Shown here: positions 7,543 through 15,786 of the stretch, piece by piece
How positions within the stretch are numbered: the first letter of the stretch is position 1
How the letters are laid out: the number at the start of each line of letters is the position of its first letter
Source: DASSUW01 sp963849695
GTDB taxonomy: Bacteria > Actinomycetota > Thermoleophilia > Solirubrobacterales > Solirubrobacteraceae
Direction: 5' to 3'
Assembly: GCA_963849695.1 (NCBI GenBank)
Contig: CAWKIT010000018.1
Location: 124,001 to 188,000, forward strand
Length of the DNA: 64,000 nucleotides
Notes under the pieces: generated by a model
Told to the model about the DNA's origin: nothing
Database searches by the model: none
The model's input: only the letters and a program-made list of their open reading frames with translations
Position numbers and translations under genes: made by a program

Positions 7543-8333
7543 GCGCGGGCCTCGCTCGGAGTGGAGGCGGCCCGCCGGCGGACGGTCAGCGCGATCCCGG
7601 CGCCGAGCGTGGCGGCCACGATCGGGAGCCCGGGTGGCAGCACCGGCGTGAGCGCGAGCGCGATCAGGCCGCCGGCCAGCGCCGAGACGCGGGCCGGCCG
7701 GCCGTCGATCTGGCCCACCAGCAGCGCCAGGAACAGCGCGGGGAACATCGCGTCCAAGCCGTAGTCGGCCGGATCGCCGAGCGCGCTGCCGGCCAGCACG
7801 CCGGCCACCGTGCCCGCGATCCACGACGCCATCAGCACCGTGCCGGCGCCGAGCAGCCGGCCGCGGTCGACGCGGCCGTCCCGTTGCGCCACGGCCCACG
7901 ACTCGTCGACGGCGAGCTGGGCCTCGGTGACGCGGCGCGGCGCCGAGCCGCGGAGGGCCGGCGCGACCGACACGCCGATCGCGAGGTAGCGCAGGTTGAG
8001 CAGCACCGCCGCCACGATCGCGGCGGCGACCGCGCCGCCGGACCCGAGCACGGAGACGACCGCGAACTGCGCCGAGCCGGCGAAGGTCGTCAGCGACATC
8101 ACGATCGGCGCGGCGACGCCCATGCCGGCGTCACGCGCCAGGACGCCGAACGACGCGCCGAAGGCGACGACCGCGATCGCCAGCGGAGCCGCCGCCCGCG
8201 CGCCGGCCACGAAGGAGCGTCGGTCGCGCGCCTCGTGCGGCGCCGCCGCGTCCCCGCGCGTGTCGTCCGTCGCTGCGCGGCGATCGTCGGGCGCGTGCGG
8301 CGCGCGGTCCGATATGATGGTTCCGGCTTCCAC
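7539..8333 (-). CDS. azlC: AzlC-family branched-chain amino acid permease
   Basis: A large subunit of a BCAA exporter, about 264 residues from the GTG at 8331-8333. The frame is open further to a TTG at 8376-8378, but that would overlap the divergent regulator's start and its operators. Conserved features are FVAGARAAAPLAIAVVAFGASFGV, the TTFAGSAQFAVV motif and LLNLRYLAIGVSVAP, which are typical of AzlC, with multiple transmembrane helices. It is coupled to azlD. Export of leucine, isoleucine, valine or analogues is the family role; the actual substrate is inferred. Confidence 0.88.
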   Translation of the reverse strand: MEAGTIISDRAPHAPDDRRAATDDTRGDAAAPHEARDRRSFVAGARAAAPLAIAVVAFGASFGVLARDAGMGVAAPIVMSLTTFAGSAQFAVVSVLGSGGAVAAAIVAAVLLNLRYLAIGVSVAPALRGSAPRRVTEAQLAVDESWAVAQRDGRVDRGRLLGAGTVLMASWIAGTVAGVLAGSALGDPADYGLDAMFPALFLALLVGQIDGRPARVSALAGGLIALALTPVLPPGLPIVAATLGAGIALTVRRRAASTPSEARA

Positions 8334-8384
8334 GATGATGGAATGATGTCTATCAAGATGGAAGAATATCCAGTTCAATGGAAC
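8328..8384. promoter_or_regulatory. Intergenic operator region between azlC and the XRE-cupin regulator
   Basis: Three TTCCA/TGGAA-type sites lie here. TTCCACGATGATGGAA (8328-8343) has 5-bp outer arms. A GATGGAAG half-site lies near 8358. GTTCAATGGAAC (8373-8384) is a palindrome that contains the regulator's ATG. The region is unusually AT-rich. GAATAT (8364-8369) is a possible -10 for a leaderless regulator mRNA. Autoregulation and control of azlCD are inferred from the geometry. Confidence 0.45.
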
Positions 8385-8953
8385 AATCGGGCTCGTCCGA
8401 GAGCGTCGACAGCTTCGTTCAGGCCGTAGCGGCCAACGTCCGCGCGCTCCGGATGCAGGCCGGCATGACGCTCGCGGACCTCGCGGGCGCCGCCGGGCTG
8501 GGCAAGTCGACGCTCGCGCAACTCGAGTCGGGCAAGGGCAACCCGAGCGTCGAGACGCTGTGGGCGATCGCGGCTGCGCTGCAGGTCCCGTTCGCGCGAA
8601 TCGTCGAGGAGGTCAGGCCATCGCTGCGGGTCGTGCGGGCCTCCGACGTCCCGGCGGTGCACTCGGCCGAGACGCCGGGCTGGGCGGGCCGGCTGCTGAC
8701 CGCGTCGCACTCGCGGTCGAGCTTCGACCTCTACGCGCTCGACCTCGAGGCGGGCGCCGCCCGGCACGCGGAGCCTCACCACGCCGGCGTCGTCGAGCAC
8801 CTGGTCGTCGTGACCGGGCGGCTGCGCGCCGGCCCGCAGGACGGGCCGGTCCTGCTCAACGCAGGGGACCTGCTCACCTTCGGCGCCGACGTCCCGCACG
8901 TGTATGAGGCGCTCGAGACCACTCACTGCGTCTTACTGATGGCATATCCCTGA
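8378..8953 (+). CDS. XRE-family transcriptional regulator with C-terminal cupin domain
   Basis: A 191-residue protein. The N-terminal helix-turn-helix (about residues 15-68) reads VRALRMQAGMTLADLAG...KSTLAQLESGKGNPSVETLW, a standard XRE/SinR-type domain. The C-terminal half is a cupin barrel (about 110-190) with HAEPHHAGVVEHLVVVTGRL and GDLLTFGADVPHVYEA. HTH-cupin proteins sense small molecules and often neighbour the transporter they control. This one is divergent to azlCD. The start codon is embedded in a palindrome with no visible Shine-Dalgarno. Confidence 0.9.
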   Translation: MEQSGSSESVDSFVQAVAANVRALRMQAGMTLADLAGAAGLGKSTLAQLESGKGNPSVETLWAIAAALQVPFARIVEEVRPSLRVVRASDVPAVHSAETPGWAGRLLTASHSRSSFDLYALDLEAGAARHAEPHHAGVVEHLVVVTGRLRAGPQDGPVLLNAGDLLTFGADVPHVYEALETTHCVLLMAYP

Positions 8954-9021
8954 ACTGAACCCAGCCGCCTGAGGCTGCGTAGGACCCTCGACTGAGTGTC
9001 CATCCGTCAGGAGGGGGTTCG

Positions 9022-9122
9022 ATGGAACGGTTTATTCGCTGGGCGCGACGAGGCCTCGCGCTGGCAGTACTCGCACCGCTGGCAGTGACAGGACAGGCGC
9101 TGGCGCAGACGCCCGCCGCCCC
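9022..9122 (+). other. Signal-peptide exon of the PQQ dehydrogenase, out of frame with the rest
   Basis: A strong Shine-Dalgarno (AGGAGGGGG, 9010-9018) precedes an ATG encoding a textbook Sec signal peptide: MERFIRWARRGLALAV, a hydrophobic core, then GQALAQTPAAP. This frame (1) is lost at the C-run 9119-9122, while the dehydrogenase body continues in another frame with EVLDPDLAVS. Adding one C to the run joins the two perfectly (AQTPAAPEVLDPDL). I read this as the true 5' end of the downstream CDS. Confidence 0.75.
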
Positions 9123-9125
9123 GAG

Positions 9126-10523
9126 GTGCTCGACCCCGATCTCGCCGTCAGCACGACGGTGTCGGGGCTCGTGCAACCGACCTCGATGGCCTTCATCGGC
9201 CGTGACGACTTCCTGGTGCTCGAGAAAGCGAGCGGCCGGGTCAAGCGGGTGACGGACGGCGCGGTGGCGGACACCGTGCTCGACCTCGCTGTGAACTCGA
9301 ACTCGGAGCGCGGCCTGCTCGGCATCGCGCTGCACCCGAAGTTCAAGCGCAACGGCTGGGTCTACCTGTTCTGGAGCGAGAGCAAGACCGGAGCCGACAG
9401 CACCAGCGGTGACGGCGTGCGGCTGATGGGCAACCGGATCGACCGCTTCGAGTGGGAGGACGGCCGGCTCGTCTTCGACCGCAACCTCATCAAGTTCCGG
9501 GCCTTCCAGGCGGACCCGACGAACCTCGACGCCCAAGGGAACGTGCAGGTGCGCGGCAACCACGACGGCGGCGTCATCCGCTTCGGGCCCGACGGCAAGC
9601 TGTACGCCATCGTCGGCGACACCGGCCGCCGCGGCCAGACGCAGAACCTGGTCAACGGGCCGTTCGGCCCGGGCATCCCGGACGACCAGTTCGGCGGTCC
9701 CGAGCCCGACGACCTGCACCGCACCGGCGTCATCGTCCGGCTCGACGACGACGGCGACGCCCCGCGCGACAACCCGTTCTGGCGCGTCGGCCGCATGATG
9801 GGCGGCGAGGTCGGCGAGAACGTCCAGAAGATCTACTCGTACGGCATCCGCAACAGCTTCGGCATGGCCTTCGACCCGAAGTCCGGCCGGCTGTGGCAGC
9901 AGGAGAACGGCGACGACTCGTTCAGCGAGCTCAACCGCGTCGCCGCCGGCATGAACTCGGGCTGGATCCAGATCATGGGCCCGGCCTCGCGCGTCGCGCA
10001 GTTCAAGGCGATCGAGACCACGATGGGGCCGATCAGCGACCCGCGGGCGCCGAACGGCTACTTCGGGCTCCAGCAGACGCGCTGGCTGCCCACCAACATC
10101 GCCGACACGCCGGAGCAGGCGCTGTCGCGACTGTTCATGCTGCCGGGCTCGTTCTTCAGCGACCCGGAGCTGAGCTGGAAGTTCGAGGTCGGCCCCGGCG
10201 GCATCGGGTTCCTGGACTCGAACGACCTCGGGCGCGAGTACGAGGACGACCTGTTCATGGGCGGCTCGCGCGACTTCCTCGAAGGCGGGCACCTGTTCCG
10301 CTTCAACCTCACGCGTAACCGGCGCGACGTCGACGTCGACGACCCGCGGCTCGCGGACGGGGTCGCCGACAACATCGGCAAGTGGGAGCTCACCGAGAGC
10401 GAGAGCCTGCTCTTCGGGCGCAACTTCGGCGTCGGGACCGACATCCAGACCGGCCCCGACGGCGACCTGTACGTGGTGTCCAACTCGCGCGGCTCGGTCT
10501 TCGAGATCCACCGGCGGCGTTAG
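9126..10523 (+). CDS. PQQ-dependent sugar dehydrogenase-like secreted protein (frameshifted 5' end)
   Basis: The mature domain of about 465 residues belongs to the soluble glucose/sorbosone dehydrogenase beta-propeller family. It shows GLLGIALHPKFKRNGWVYLF, the catalytic-region NHDGGVIRFGPDGKLYAIVGD, YGIRNSFGMAFDP with WQQENGDDSFSELN, and a closing blade GPDGDLYVVSNSRGSVFEI. The family oxidises aldoses or similar polyols outside the membrane. The open frame could start at GTG 9126, but the secretion signal lies upstream in another frame (9022-9122), so a one-base frameshift in a C-run is likely. A 12-bp hairpin follows. No PQQ synthesis genes are in the window. Confidence 0.85.
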   Translation: MLDPDLAVSTTVSGLVQPTSMAFIGRDDFLVLEKASGRVKRVTDGAVADTVLDLAVNSNSERGLLGIALHPKFKRNGWVYLFWSESKTGADSTSGDGVRLMGNRIDRFEWEDGRLVFDRNLIKFRAFQADPTNLDAQGNVQVRGNHDGGVIRFGPDGKLYAIVGDTGRRGQTQNLVNGPFGPGIPDDQFGGPEPDDLHRTGVIVRLDDDGDAPRDNPFWRVGRMMGGEVGENVQKIYSYGIRNSFGMAFDPKSGRLWQQENGDDSFSELNRVAAGMNSGWIQIMGPASRVAQFKAIETTMGPISDPRAPNGYFGLQQTRWLPTNIADTPEQALSRLFMLPGSFFSDPELSWKFEVGPGGIGFLDSNDLGREYEDDLFMGGSRDFLEGGHLFRFNLTRNRRDVDVDDPRLADGVADNIGKWELTESESLLFGRNFGVGTDIQTGPDGDLYVVSNSRGSVFEIHRRR

Positions 10524-10531
10524 GGGGAAAG

Positions 10532-10568
10532 GTGGCGGCGGCGGTCATTGCCTGATCGCCGCCGCCAC
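10532..10568. terminator. Convergent hairpin between PQQ dehydrogenase and menH
   Basis: GTGGCGGCGGCG (10532-10543) and CGCCGCCGCCAC (10557-10568) are exact reverse complements with a 13-nt loop, placed 8 bp after the dehydrogenase stop. The right arm lies within the last codons of menH. There is no T-tract, but perfect GC stems of this kind often end transcription in high-GC actinobacteria. Confidence 0.5.
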
Positions 10569-11261
10569 GGCCTCCGGGCGCTCGAGCTGCGGGGCGTGCC
10601 CGGCGCCGGCGACGATCTCGAGGCGGCAGTCGGGGACGGCGGCCGCCATGCGCTCGGCGATGGCGCGGAACTTCGCGTCCCGCTCCCCCGCGACCAGCGT
10701 CACGGGGATCGCGAGCTCCGCCAACCGGTCCCACAGCGGCGGCATCACCCCGGTGCCGAGGCCGCGCAGCGCCGCCGCCAGCCCGGACGCCGTGTTGCGG
10801 AGCCGGTCGGCGTGGGCGGCCGCCGCCACGCGCTCGTCCTGGCCGGCGAACAGCGGCTGGGCGGCCCACTCGGCCGCGAACGCCTCCACCCCGATCGCCT
10901 CGATCCGGTCTGCCAGCGCCTCGTCGGCATGCCGTCGCGCCTCGCGCTCGGCCGGGTCGGCGATTCCCGGGCCGGCGCCGACGAGCACCAGCCGCTCGAC
11001 CACGCCGGGCAGCTCCAGCGCGGTGTAGAGCGCGATCCGCCCGCCCATCGAGTAGCCCGCGAGCGTGCACGGGCCGTCCGCCAGCGCCCGGACATAGGCC
11101 GCGCAGGCGGCGAACGAGGCCGGCCGGCGCTCGGCGGCGAGCCCGTGGCCGGGGAGGTCGGGCGCCAGCGCGCGATAGCGTCCGCCGAGCGCCGCGACCG
11201 TCCGCCTCCAGCTCTGCCGCGTCTGGGTGAAGCCGTGAAGGAGGACGAGCGTCGCGGCCAC
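10545..11261 (-). CDS. menH: Alpha/beta hydrolase, probable SHCHC synthase (MenH)
   Basis: A 238-residue alpha/beta hydrolase. It has the oxyanion motif LVLLHGFTQTRQSW, PDLPGHG (about residue 35), the nucleophile elbow AGYSMGGRIAL with Ser about 71, the acid-region AGERDAKF, and the catalytic His in GAGHAPQLERPE. In MenH the enzyme eliminates pyruvate from SEPHCHC. The GTG at 11259-11261 starts directly at the conserved VAATLVLLHG. Only 9 bp separate it from divergent menD. Men-gene adjacency makes MenH likely, though the fold alone is generic. Confidence 0.82.
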   Translation of the reverse strand: MAATLVLLHGFTQTRQSWRRTVAALGGRYRALAPDLPGHGLAAERRPASFAACAAYVRALADGPCTLAGYSMGGRIALYTALELPGVVERLVLVGAGPGIADPAEREARRHADEALADRIEAIGVEAFAAEWAAQPLFAGQDERVAAAAHADRLRNTASGLAAALRGLGTGVMPPLWDRLAELAIPVTLVAGERDAKFRAIAERMAAAVPDCRLEIVAGAGHAPQLERPEAVAAAIRQ

Positions 11262-11270
11262 GCCGCGATC

Positions 11271-13013
11271 ATGACGACCTCCGACGAAATCGCACCGGCC
11301 GCCGCGGCGCGCGACACCTACCTCGGCCTGCGCGCCTTCGTGGACGAGCTGGCGCGGTGCGGCGTGCGTGAGGCGTGCACGTCGCCGGGGTCGCGGTCGA
11401 CGCCGCTCGTGCTCTCGCTCGCCCGCGAGCCGCGGATCCGGGCCACCTCGCACCTGGACGAGCGCTCCGGGGCCTTCTTCGCGCTCGGGATCGCCAAGGC
11501 GAGCGGTGTCCCCGCGGTGCTGGCGTGCACGTCGGGCACCGCGACCGCCAACTACGCGCCCGCGGTGATCGAGGCGCACGAGGCGCGCGTGCCGCTGCTC
11601 GTCCTCACCGCCGACCGCCCGCCCGAGCTGCGCAACCTCGGCGCCGGGCAGACGATCGATCAGATCAAGCTGTACGGCACCGCCGCCAAGTGGTTCGTCG
11701 AGGTCGACGCCCACCCCGCGACCCCGGAGCGGCTGCGGTGGCTGCGGCAGCTCGCGTGCCGCGCGTTCTGGACCGCCGTCGACGGCCGGCCCGGCCCCGT
11801 GCACCTGAACTTCTCGCTGCGCGAGCCGCTCGTGCCCGACGGCCCGCTGCCCGCCGACGACACCGGCCGCGCCGGCGGTCGCCCGTACGTCACGCGCCCG
11901 CGGACGGCGGGCGTGCCCTCACCGGCGCTGGTCGACGGTCTCGAGGCGGAGCTGGAGGCGCGCCCGCGCGCGGTGCTCGTCGCCGGCCGCGCCGAGCGCG
12001 ACCCGGCCCTCGGCCCGGCCCTCGCCGCCTTCGCCGAGCGCGCCGCGATCCCGCTGCTCGCCGACCCGCTGTCGGGCGCCCGCCGCGGACCCGCCGCCGT
12101 CGCGCACTACGACGCGCTGCTGCGCGACCCGGACTGGCCGCTGACCCCGCAGCTCGTCCTGCGCACGGGCGACCTGCCGACTTCCAAGCCGCTGCGCACC
12201 TGGCTGCACGGCCTCGACGACGCTCTCCAGCTCGCCTTCGATCCCGAGGGCGCCTGGCAGGACCCGGGCGGCGCGGTGGCGACGATCCTGGCCGCCGACC
12301 CGCGCGCCACCCTCGAGGCCATCCAGCCCCGCAAGCCCGACCGCGGGTGGCTCGACGGCTGGCAGCGTGCCGACCGCGCCGCCGCCGCGGCGATCGCCCG
12401 CGCCCTCTCCCCCGCCGGTCTCAGCGAGCCGCGCGTGGCGGCCGAGCTCGGCGCGTCGCTCCCCCCGGAGGCGACCGTGGTGGTGGCGTCCTCGATGCCG
12501 GTGCGCGACGTCGAGACGTTCTTCCCGGCGCGCGAGCGCCCGCCGCGCGTGCTCTCCAACCGCGGCGCCAACGGCATCGACGGCACGGTCTCGACCGCGT
12601 TCGGGGTCGCACAGGCGACCGGCGGTCCCGTGGTGCTCCTGGTCGGCGACGTGGCGCTGATCCACGACCTCGGCGGGCTCGTCGCCGCCTCGCGGCTCGG
12701 CCTCGAGCTCACCGTGGTGCTCCTCCACAACGACGGCGGCGGCATCTTCAACTTCCTGCCCGTGGCCGGCGAGGGCGACGACTTCGTCGAGCACGTGGCG
12801 ACGCCGCACGGGCTCGACTTCGCCCACGCCGCCGCCCTGTTCGGCTGCGGCTACGAGGCCGTCGAGGACGTCGAGGGCTTCCGCGCCGCGCTCGGCCGCG
12901 CCCTGCAGGCCGACCGCACGACGATCGTCGCCGTCCGCACCGACCGCGAGGCGAACGTCGCGCTGCATCGGGCGGTGTGGGACGAGGTAGGGACAGCCGT
13001 AGCGAGCCCGTGA
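11271..13013 (+). CDS. menD: SEPHCHC synthase (MenD), ThDP-dependent
   Basis: A 580-residue thiamine-diphosphate enzyme joining isochorismate and 2-oxoglutarate. The N-terminal Pyr domain shows CTSPGSRSTPLVLSLA and the catalytic-Glu block DERSGAFFALGIAKASG, then TSGTATANYAPAV. The C-terminal PP domain shows LVGDVALIHDLGGL and NDGGGIFNFLP, the ThDP/Mg2+ motif in its MenD form. The length is normal. ATG at 11271 was taken because the conserved DTYLGLRAFVDELARCGV follows after about 14 residues. It is divergent from menH. Confidence 0.95.
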   Translation: MTTSDEIAPAAAARDTYLGLRAFVDELARCGVREACTSPGSRSTPLVLSLAREPRIRATSHLDERSGAFFALGIAKASGVPAVLACTSGTATANYAPAVIEAHEARVPLLVLTADRPPELRNLGAGQTIDQIKLYGTAAKWFVEVDAHPATPERLRWLRQLACRAFWTAVDGRPGPVHLNFSLREPLVPDGPLPADDTGRAGGRPYVTRPRTAGVPSPALVDGLEAELEARPRAVLVAGRAERDPALGPALAAFAERAAIPLLADPLSGARRGPAAVAHYDALLRDPDWPLTPQLVLRTGDLPTSKPLRTWLHGLDDALQLAFDPEGAWQDPGGAVATILAADPRATLEAIQPRKPDRGWLDGWQRADRAAAAAIARALSPAGLSEPRVAAELGASLPPEATVVVASSMPVRDVETFFPARERPPRVLSNRGANGIDGTVSTAFGVAQATGGPVVLLVGDVALIHDLGGLVAASRLGLELTVVLLHNDGGGIFNFLPVAGEGDDFVEHVATPHGLDFAHAAALFGCGYEAVEDVEGFRAALGRALQADRTTIVAVRTDREANVALHRAVWDEVGTAVASP

Positions 13014-13037
13014 ATCGCACTCTGTAGCCTCGTCGCG

Positions 13038-14270
13038 GTGCGCTCGTCGCCTCCCGTCTCCGACGCCCTGGCCGACGCCCGCGAGCGCACCCTCGCGCTG
13101 GTCGCCCCGCTGAGCGACGCCGACGTCGAGAGCCAGCACACCGAGATCATGAGCCCGCTGGTGTGGGACCTCGCCCACATCGCCGCCTACGAGGAGCTGT
13201 GGCTCGTGCACCGCCACGCCGGCGAGCCGCTGTCCCGGCCCGAGCTGGCGGCGATGTACGACGCGTTCGAGACCCCGCGCGCCGTGCGCGGCGACCTGCC
13301 GCTGCTCAACCGCGCGCAGGCGCTGGAGTACCTCGGGAGCGTGCGCGAGCGCGTCCCGGACGAGGACTCGTTCCTGCACGAGCTGGTCGTCCGCCACGAG
13401 GACCAGCACCAGGAGACGATGCTGCAGGCGATCGAGCTGGCGCGCCTGCAGCCGGCGCCGGCCGTGCCCCGCGCGCCGCGGCCGCCGGCGCCCGGCGGCC
13501 ACACCGGCCTCGAGAGCGTCCTCGTCCCTGCCGGATCGTGCGAGATCGGGGCGCCGGACCGCCGCTTCGCCTACGACAACGAGCGCCCGCTCCACCGCGT
13601 CGAGCTGGCAGCGTTCCGGATCGGCCGCACGCCGATCACGAATGCGACGTTCCTGAGCTTCGTCGAGGGCGGGGGCTACGAACGGCGGCCCTGGTGGAGC
13701 GATGAAGCGTGGGCCTGGAAGGAGGAGTACGACATCACACACCCCCAGGGCTGGGACCATGGGTCCACGGGTTGGCGCCGCTGGACGATGGACGGCTGGC
13801 AGCCGCTCGACCCGGACGAGCCCGTGGTCCACGTCTCCTGGTTCGAGGCCGACGCCCTCGCCCGAGCGCACGGCGCACGGCTCCCCACGGAGTTCGAGTG
13901 GGAGAAGGCGGCGACCTGGGACCAGGAGACGGGCGAGGCCCGCACCGAGGTGTGCCTCGGCAACCTCGACCAGGGGCTGCTCGGCCCGGCGCCGGCCGGC
14001 GCCTATCCCGACGGCGCCTCGCCGTGCGGCGCGCTCGGGATGCTCGGCGACGTGTGGGAGTGGACGGCCAGCGACTTCCGCGGCTACGACGGCTTCGTCG
14101 CGCACCCGTATCGCGAGTACTCCGAGGTCTTCTTCGGTGACGAGTACAAGGTGCTGCGCGGCGGCTCGTGGGCGACGAGGGCGCGGGTCGCGACGCCGAC
14201 GTTCCGCAACTGGGACCTGCCGCAGCGCCGCCAGATCTTCGCGGGAGTGAGGCTGGCATGGGACGCGTGA
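13038..14270 (+). CDS. egtB: Hercynylcysteine S-oxide synthase (EgtB)
   Basis: A 410-residue iron-dependent sulfoxide synthase of ergothioneine biosynthesis. The N-terminal DinB-like half contains WDLAHIAAYEELW and the iron-binding HxxxHxE (HEDQHQE, about residue 117). The C-terminal half is the FGE-sulfatase (C-lectin) domain: RTPITNATFLSFVEGGGY, HVSWFEADALARAHGARLPTE, GNLD, GDVWEWTASDF and LRGGSWAT. The GTG start lies 24 bp after menD. It overlaps egtD by 13 bp. The sulfur donor (gamma-glutamylcysteine or cysteine) cannot be read from motifs. Confidence 0.93.
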   Translation: MRSSPPVSDALADARERTLALVAPLSDADVESQHTEIMSPLVWDLAHIAAYEELWLVHRHAGEPLSRPELAAMYDAFETPRAVRGDLPLLNRAQALEYLGSVRERVPDEDSFLHELVVRHEDQHQETMLQAIELARLQPAPAVPRAPRPPAPGGHTGLESVLVPAGSCEIGAPDRRFAYDNERPLHRVELAAFRIGRTPITNATFLSFVEGGGYERRPWWSDEAWAWKEEYDITHPQGWDHGSTGWRRWTMDGWQPLDPDEPVVHVSWFEADALARAHGARLPTEFEWEKAATWDQETGEARTEVCLGNLDQGLLGPAPAGAYPDGASPCGALGMLGDVWEWTASDFRGYDGFVAHPYREYSEVFFGDEYKVLRGGSWATRARVATPTFRNWDLPQRRQIFAGVRLAWDA

Positions 14271-15247
14271 GCGCCGAGCTGCGGATCGACGTCCACGTCG
14301 GCGACCAAGCGCCGCGCGCGCTCCCCGACGACGTGCTCGACGGGCTCACCAAGCCGTTCAAGGAGCTGCCGCCCAAGCACCTCTACGACGCCCGCGGCGC
14401 CGAGCTGTTCGACCGCATCTGCGAGCTGCCCGAGTACTACCCGACCCGCACCGAGCGCTCGATCCTCGACCGCTACGCGGATCCGATCGCGCGCCGCACC
14501 GGCATGGCCGAGCTGGTCGAGCTCGGCTCCGGCACGGCCGCCAAGACACGCGTGCTGCTCGACGCGATGGACCGCGCCGGGACGCTCTGGCGCTACGTGC
14601 CGTTCGACGTGGCCGAGCAGACCGTGCGCGACTGCGCGGCGGCGCTCGCGGACGAGTACCCCGGCCTCAACATCCACGGCATCGTCGGCGACTTCGAGCG
14701 CCACCTGCGCACGGTCCCGCCGCCGCAGCGCGGCCGCCCCCGCGTCGTCGCGTTCCTGGGCGGGACGATCGGCAACTTCCCGCCCGGCGCCCGCCGCCGC
14801 TTCCTGCGCGCGCTCGCCGGCCTGCTGTCCGCCGGCGACTACCTGCTGCTCGGCACCGACCTGGTCAAGGACGTCGACGTCCTGGAGGCGGCCTACGACG
14901 ACGCGGCCGGCGTCACCGCCGAGTTCAACCGCAACGTCCTGCACGTCCTCAACCGCGAGCTGGAAGCCGACTTCCCGACCGAGCTGTTCGAGCACGTCGC
15001 GTTCTTCGACCCCGACCACGAGTGGATCGAGATGCGCCTGCGCGCCCGGCGCGCGTGCCACGTCACGATCGCCGCGCTCGACCTCGAGGTCGACTTCGCG
15101 CGCGGCGAGGAGCTGCGGACCGAGATCTCGGCCAAGTTCACCCGCGAGCGGGTCGCGGCCGACTATGCGGCGTGCGGGCTCGAGCTGGCGGAGTGGTTCA
15201 CCGACGACGACGGCCTGTTCGCGCTCTCACTCGCCTCGCCCGGCTAG
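14258..15247 (+). CDS. egtD: L-histidine N-alpha-methyltransferase (EgtD)
   Basis: A 329-residue SAM-dependent enzyme that trimethylates histidine to hercynine. It carries the EgtD N-terminal block LPPKHLYDARGAELFDRICELPEYYPTRTE, the SAM site ELGSGTAAKTRVLLDAM, VAFLGGTIGNFPP, and LLLGTDLVKDVDVLEAAYDD. It ends with SAKFTRERVAADYAACGLELAEWFTDDDGLFALSLA, of which the substrate-contacting E/SAKFT block is diagnostic. ATG 14258 sits inside the egtB 3' end (13-bp overlap), so the pair is co-expressed. Genes egtA, egtC and egtE are not in the window. Confidence 0.95.
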   Translation: MGRVSAELRIDVHVGDQAPRALPDDVLDGLTKPFKELPPKHLYDARGAELFDRICELPEYYPTRTERSILDRYADPIARRTGMAELVELGSGTAAKTRVLLDAMDRAGTLWRYVPFDVAEQTVRDCAAALADEYPGLNIHGIVGDFERHLRTVPPPQRGRPRVVAFLGGTIGNFPPGARRRFLRALAGLLSAGDYLLLGTDLVKDVDVLEAAYDDAAGVTAEFNRNVLHVLNRELEADFPTELFEHVAFFDPDHEWIEMRLRARRACHVTIAALDLEVDFARGEELRTEISAKFTRERVAADYAACGLELAEWFTDDDGLFALSLASPG

Positions 15248-15432
15248 TAGAGCACCGCGGCGATGAGGACCGCGGCGGGGAGGGCGATCGCCTCGAACAG
15301 GCTGAGATTGAGGTCCTCCACCCGCCCTGCCACGGCGACCAAGCCGACGGCGAACGCGATCGCCGCCAGGATCCTGGCGGCGGCTCCCAGTGCGCGAGAT
15401 CGCAGCTCGGCCCGATGGGGGACAGCCAGCAT
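15244..15432 (-). CDS. Small two-helix membrane protein, unknown
   Basis: A 62-residue open frame beginning MLAVPHRAELRSRALG. It has two hydrophobic stretches (AARILAAIAFAVGLVAVA and FEAIALPAAVLIAAVLY) separated by a short polar turn. It converges with egtD (stops overlap by 3 bp) and diverges from the PRC-barrel gene 24 bp away. No family is recognised. Support is the membrane pattern and the neat fit between neighbours, so this is tentative. Confidence 0.45.
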   Translation of the reverse strand: MLAVPHRAELRSRALGAAARILAAIAFAVGLVAVAGRVEDLNLSLFEAIALPAAVLIAAVLY

Positions 15433-15456
15433 CCCCTGCTCCCTACCCTCTCGAGT

Positions 15457-15786
15457 GTGATCGACGACGACGGGCATCAGATCGGCTACAAGCTCCTTCC
15501 GCGCGGCGTGCCCGTGGTCACGTCGGACGGCGGGCAGCTCGGAACCGTGCACCGCGTGCTCGACAACGCGCGCGAGCACATCTTCGACGGGATCGTCGTG
15601 TCGACGCGGGACGGGCGCCGCTTCGTCGACGCGCCGGAGGTCGTGCGCATCACCGAGAAGCGGGTGACGCTGAGCATCGACGCCGAGGAGGCGAAGGCGC
15701 TGCCGCATTACGGCGGCATGCCCGGCGCCATGGAGACCCGGGCGAAGCGGATGGCCAAGAAGTGGAAGCGGCGCTTCAGCCGCTGA
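15457..15786 (+). CDS. PRC-barrel-like small protein
   Basis: A 109-residue protein starting at GTG 15457 (VIDDDGHQIGYKLLPRG). The core PVVTSDGGQLGTVHRVLDNA...HIFDGIVV...RFVDAPEVVRITEKRVTLSI has the beta-rich pattern of the PRC-barrel/DUF2171-type fold. The tail is basic (AKRMAKKWKRRFSR), suggesting RNA or membrane-surface contact. A clear paralog sits at 53043-53405. Function is unknown; PRC barrels occur in RimM and in photosynthetic reaction centre H subunits. The stop overlaps convergent menF by 11 bp. Confidence 0.75.
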   Translation: MIDDDGHQIGYKLLPRGVPVVTSDGGQLGTVHRVLDNAREHIFDGIVVSTRDGRRFVDAPEVVRITEKRVTLSIDAEEAKALPHYGGMPGAMETRAKRMAKKWKRRFSR

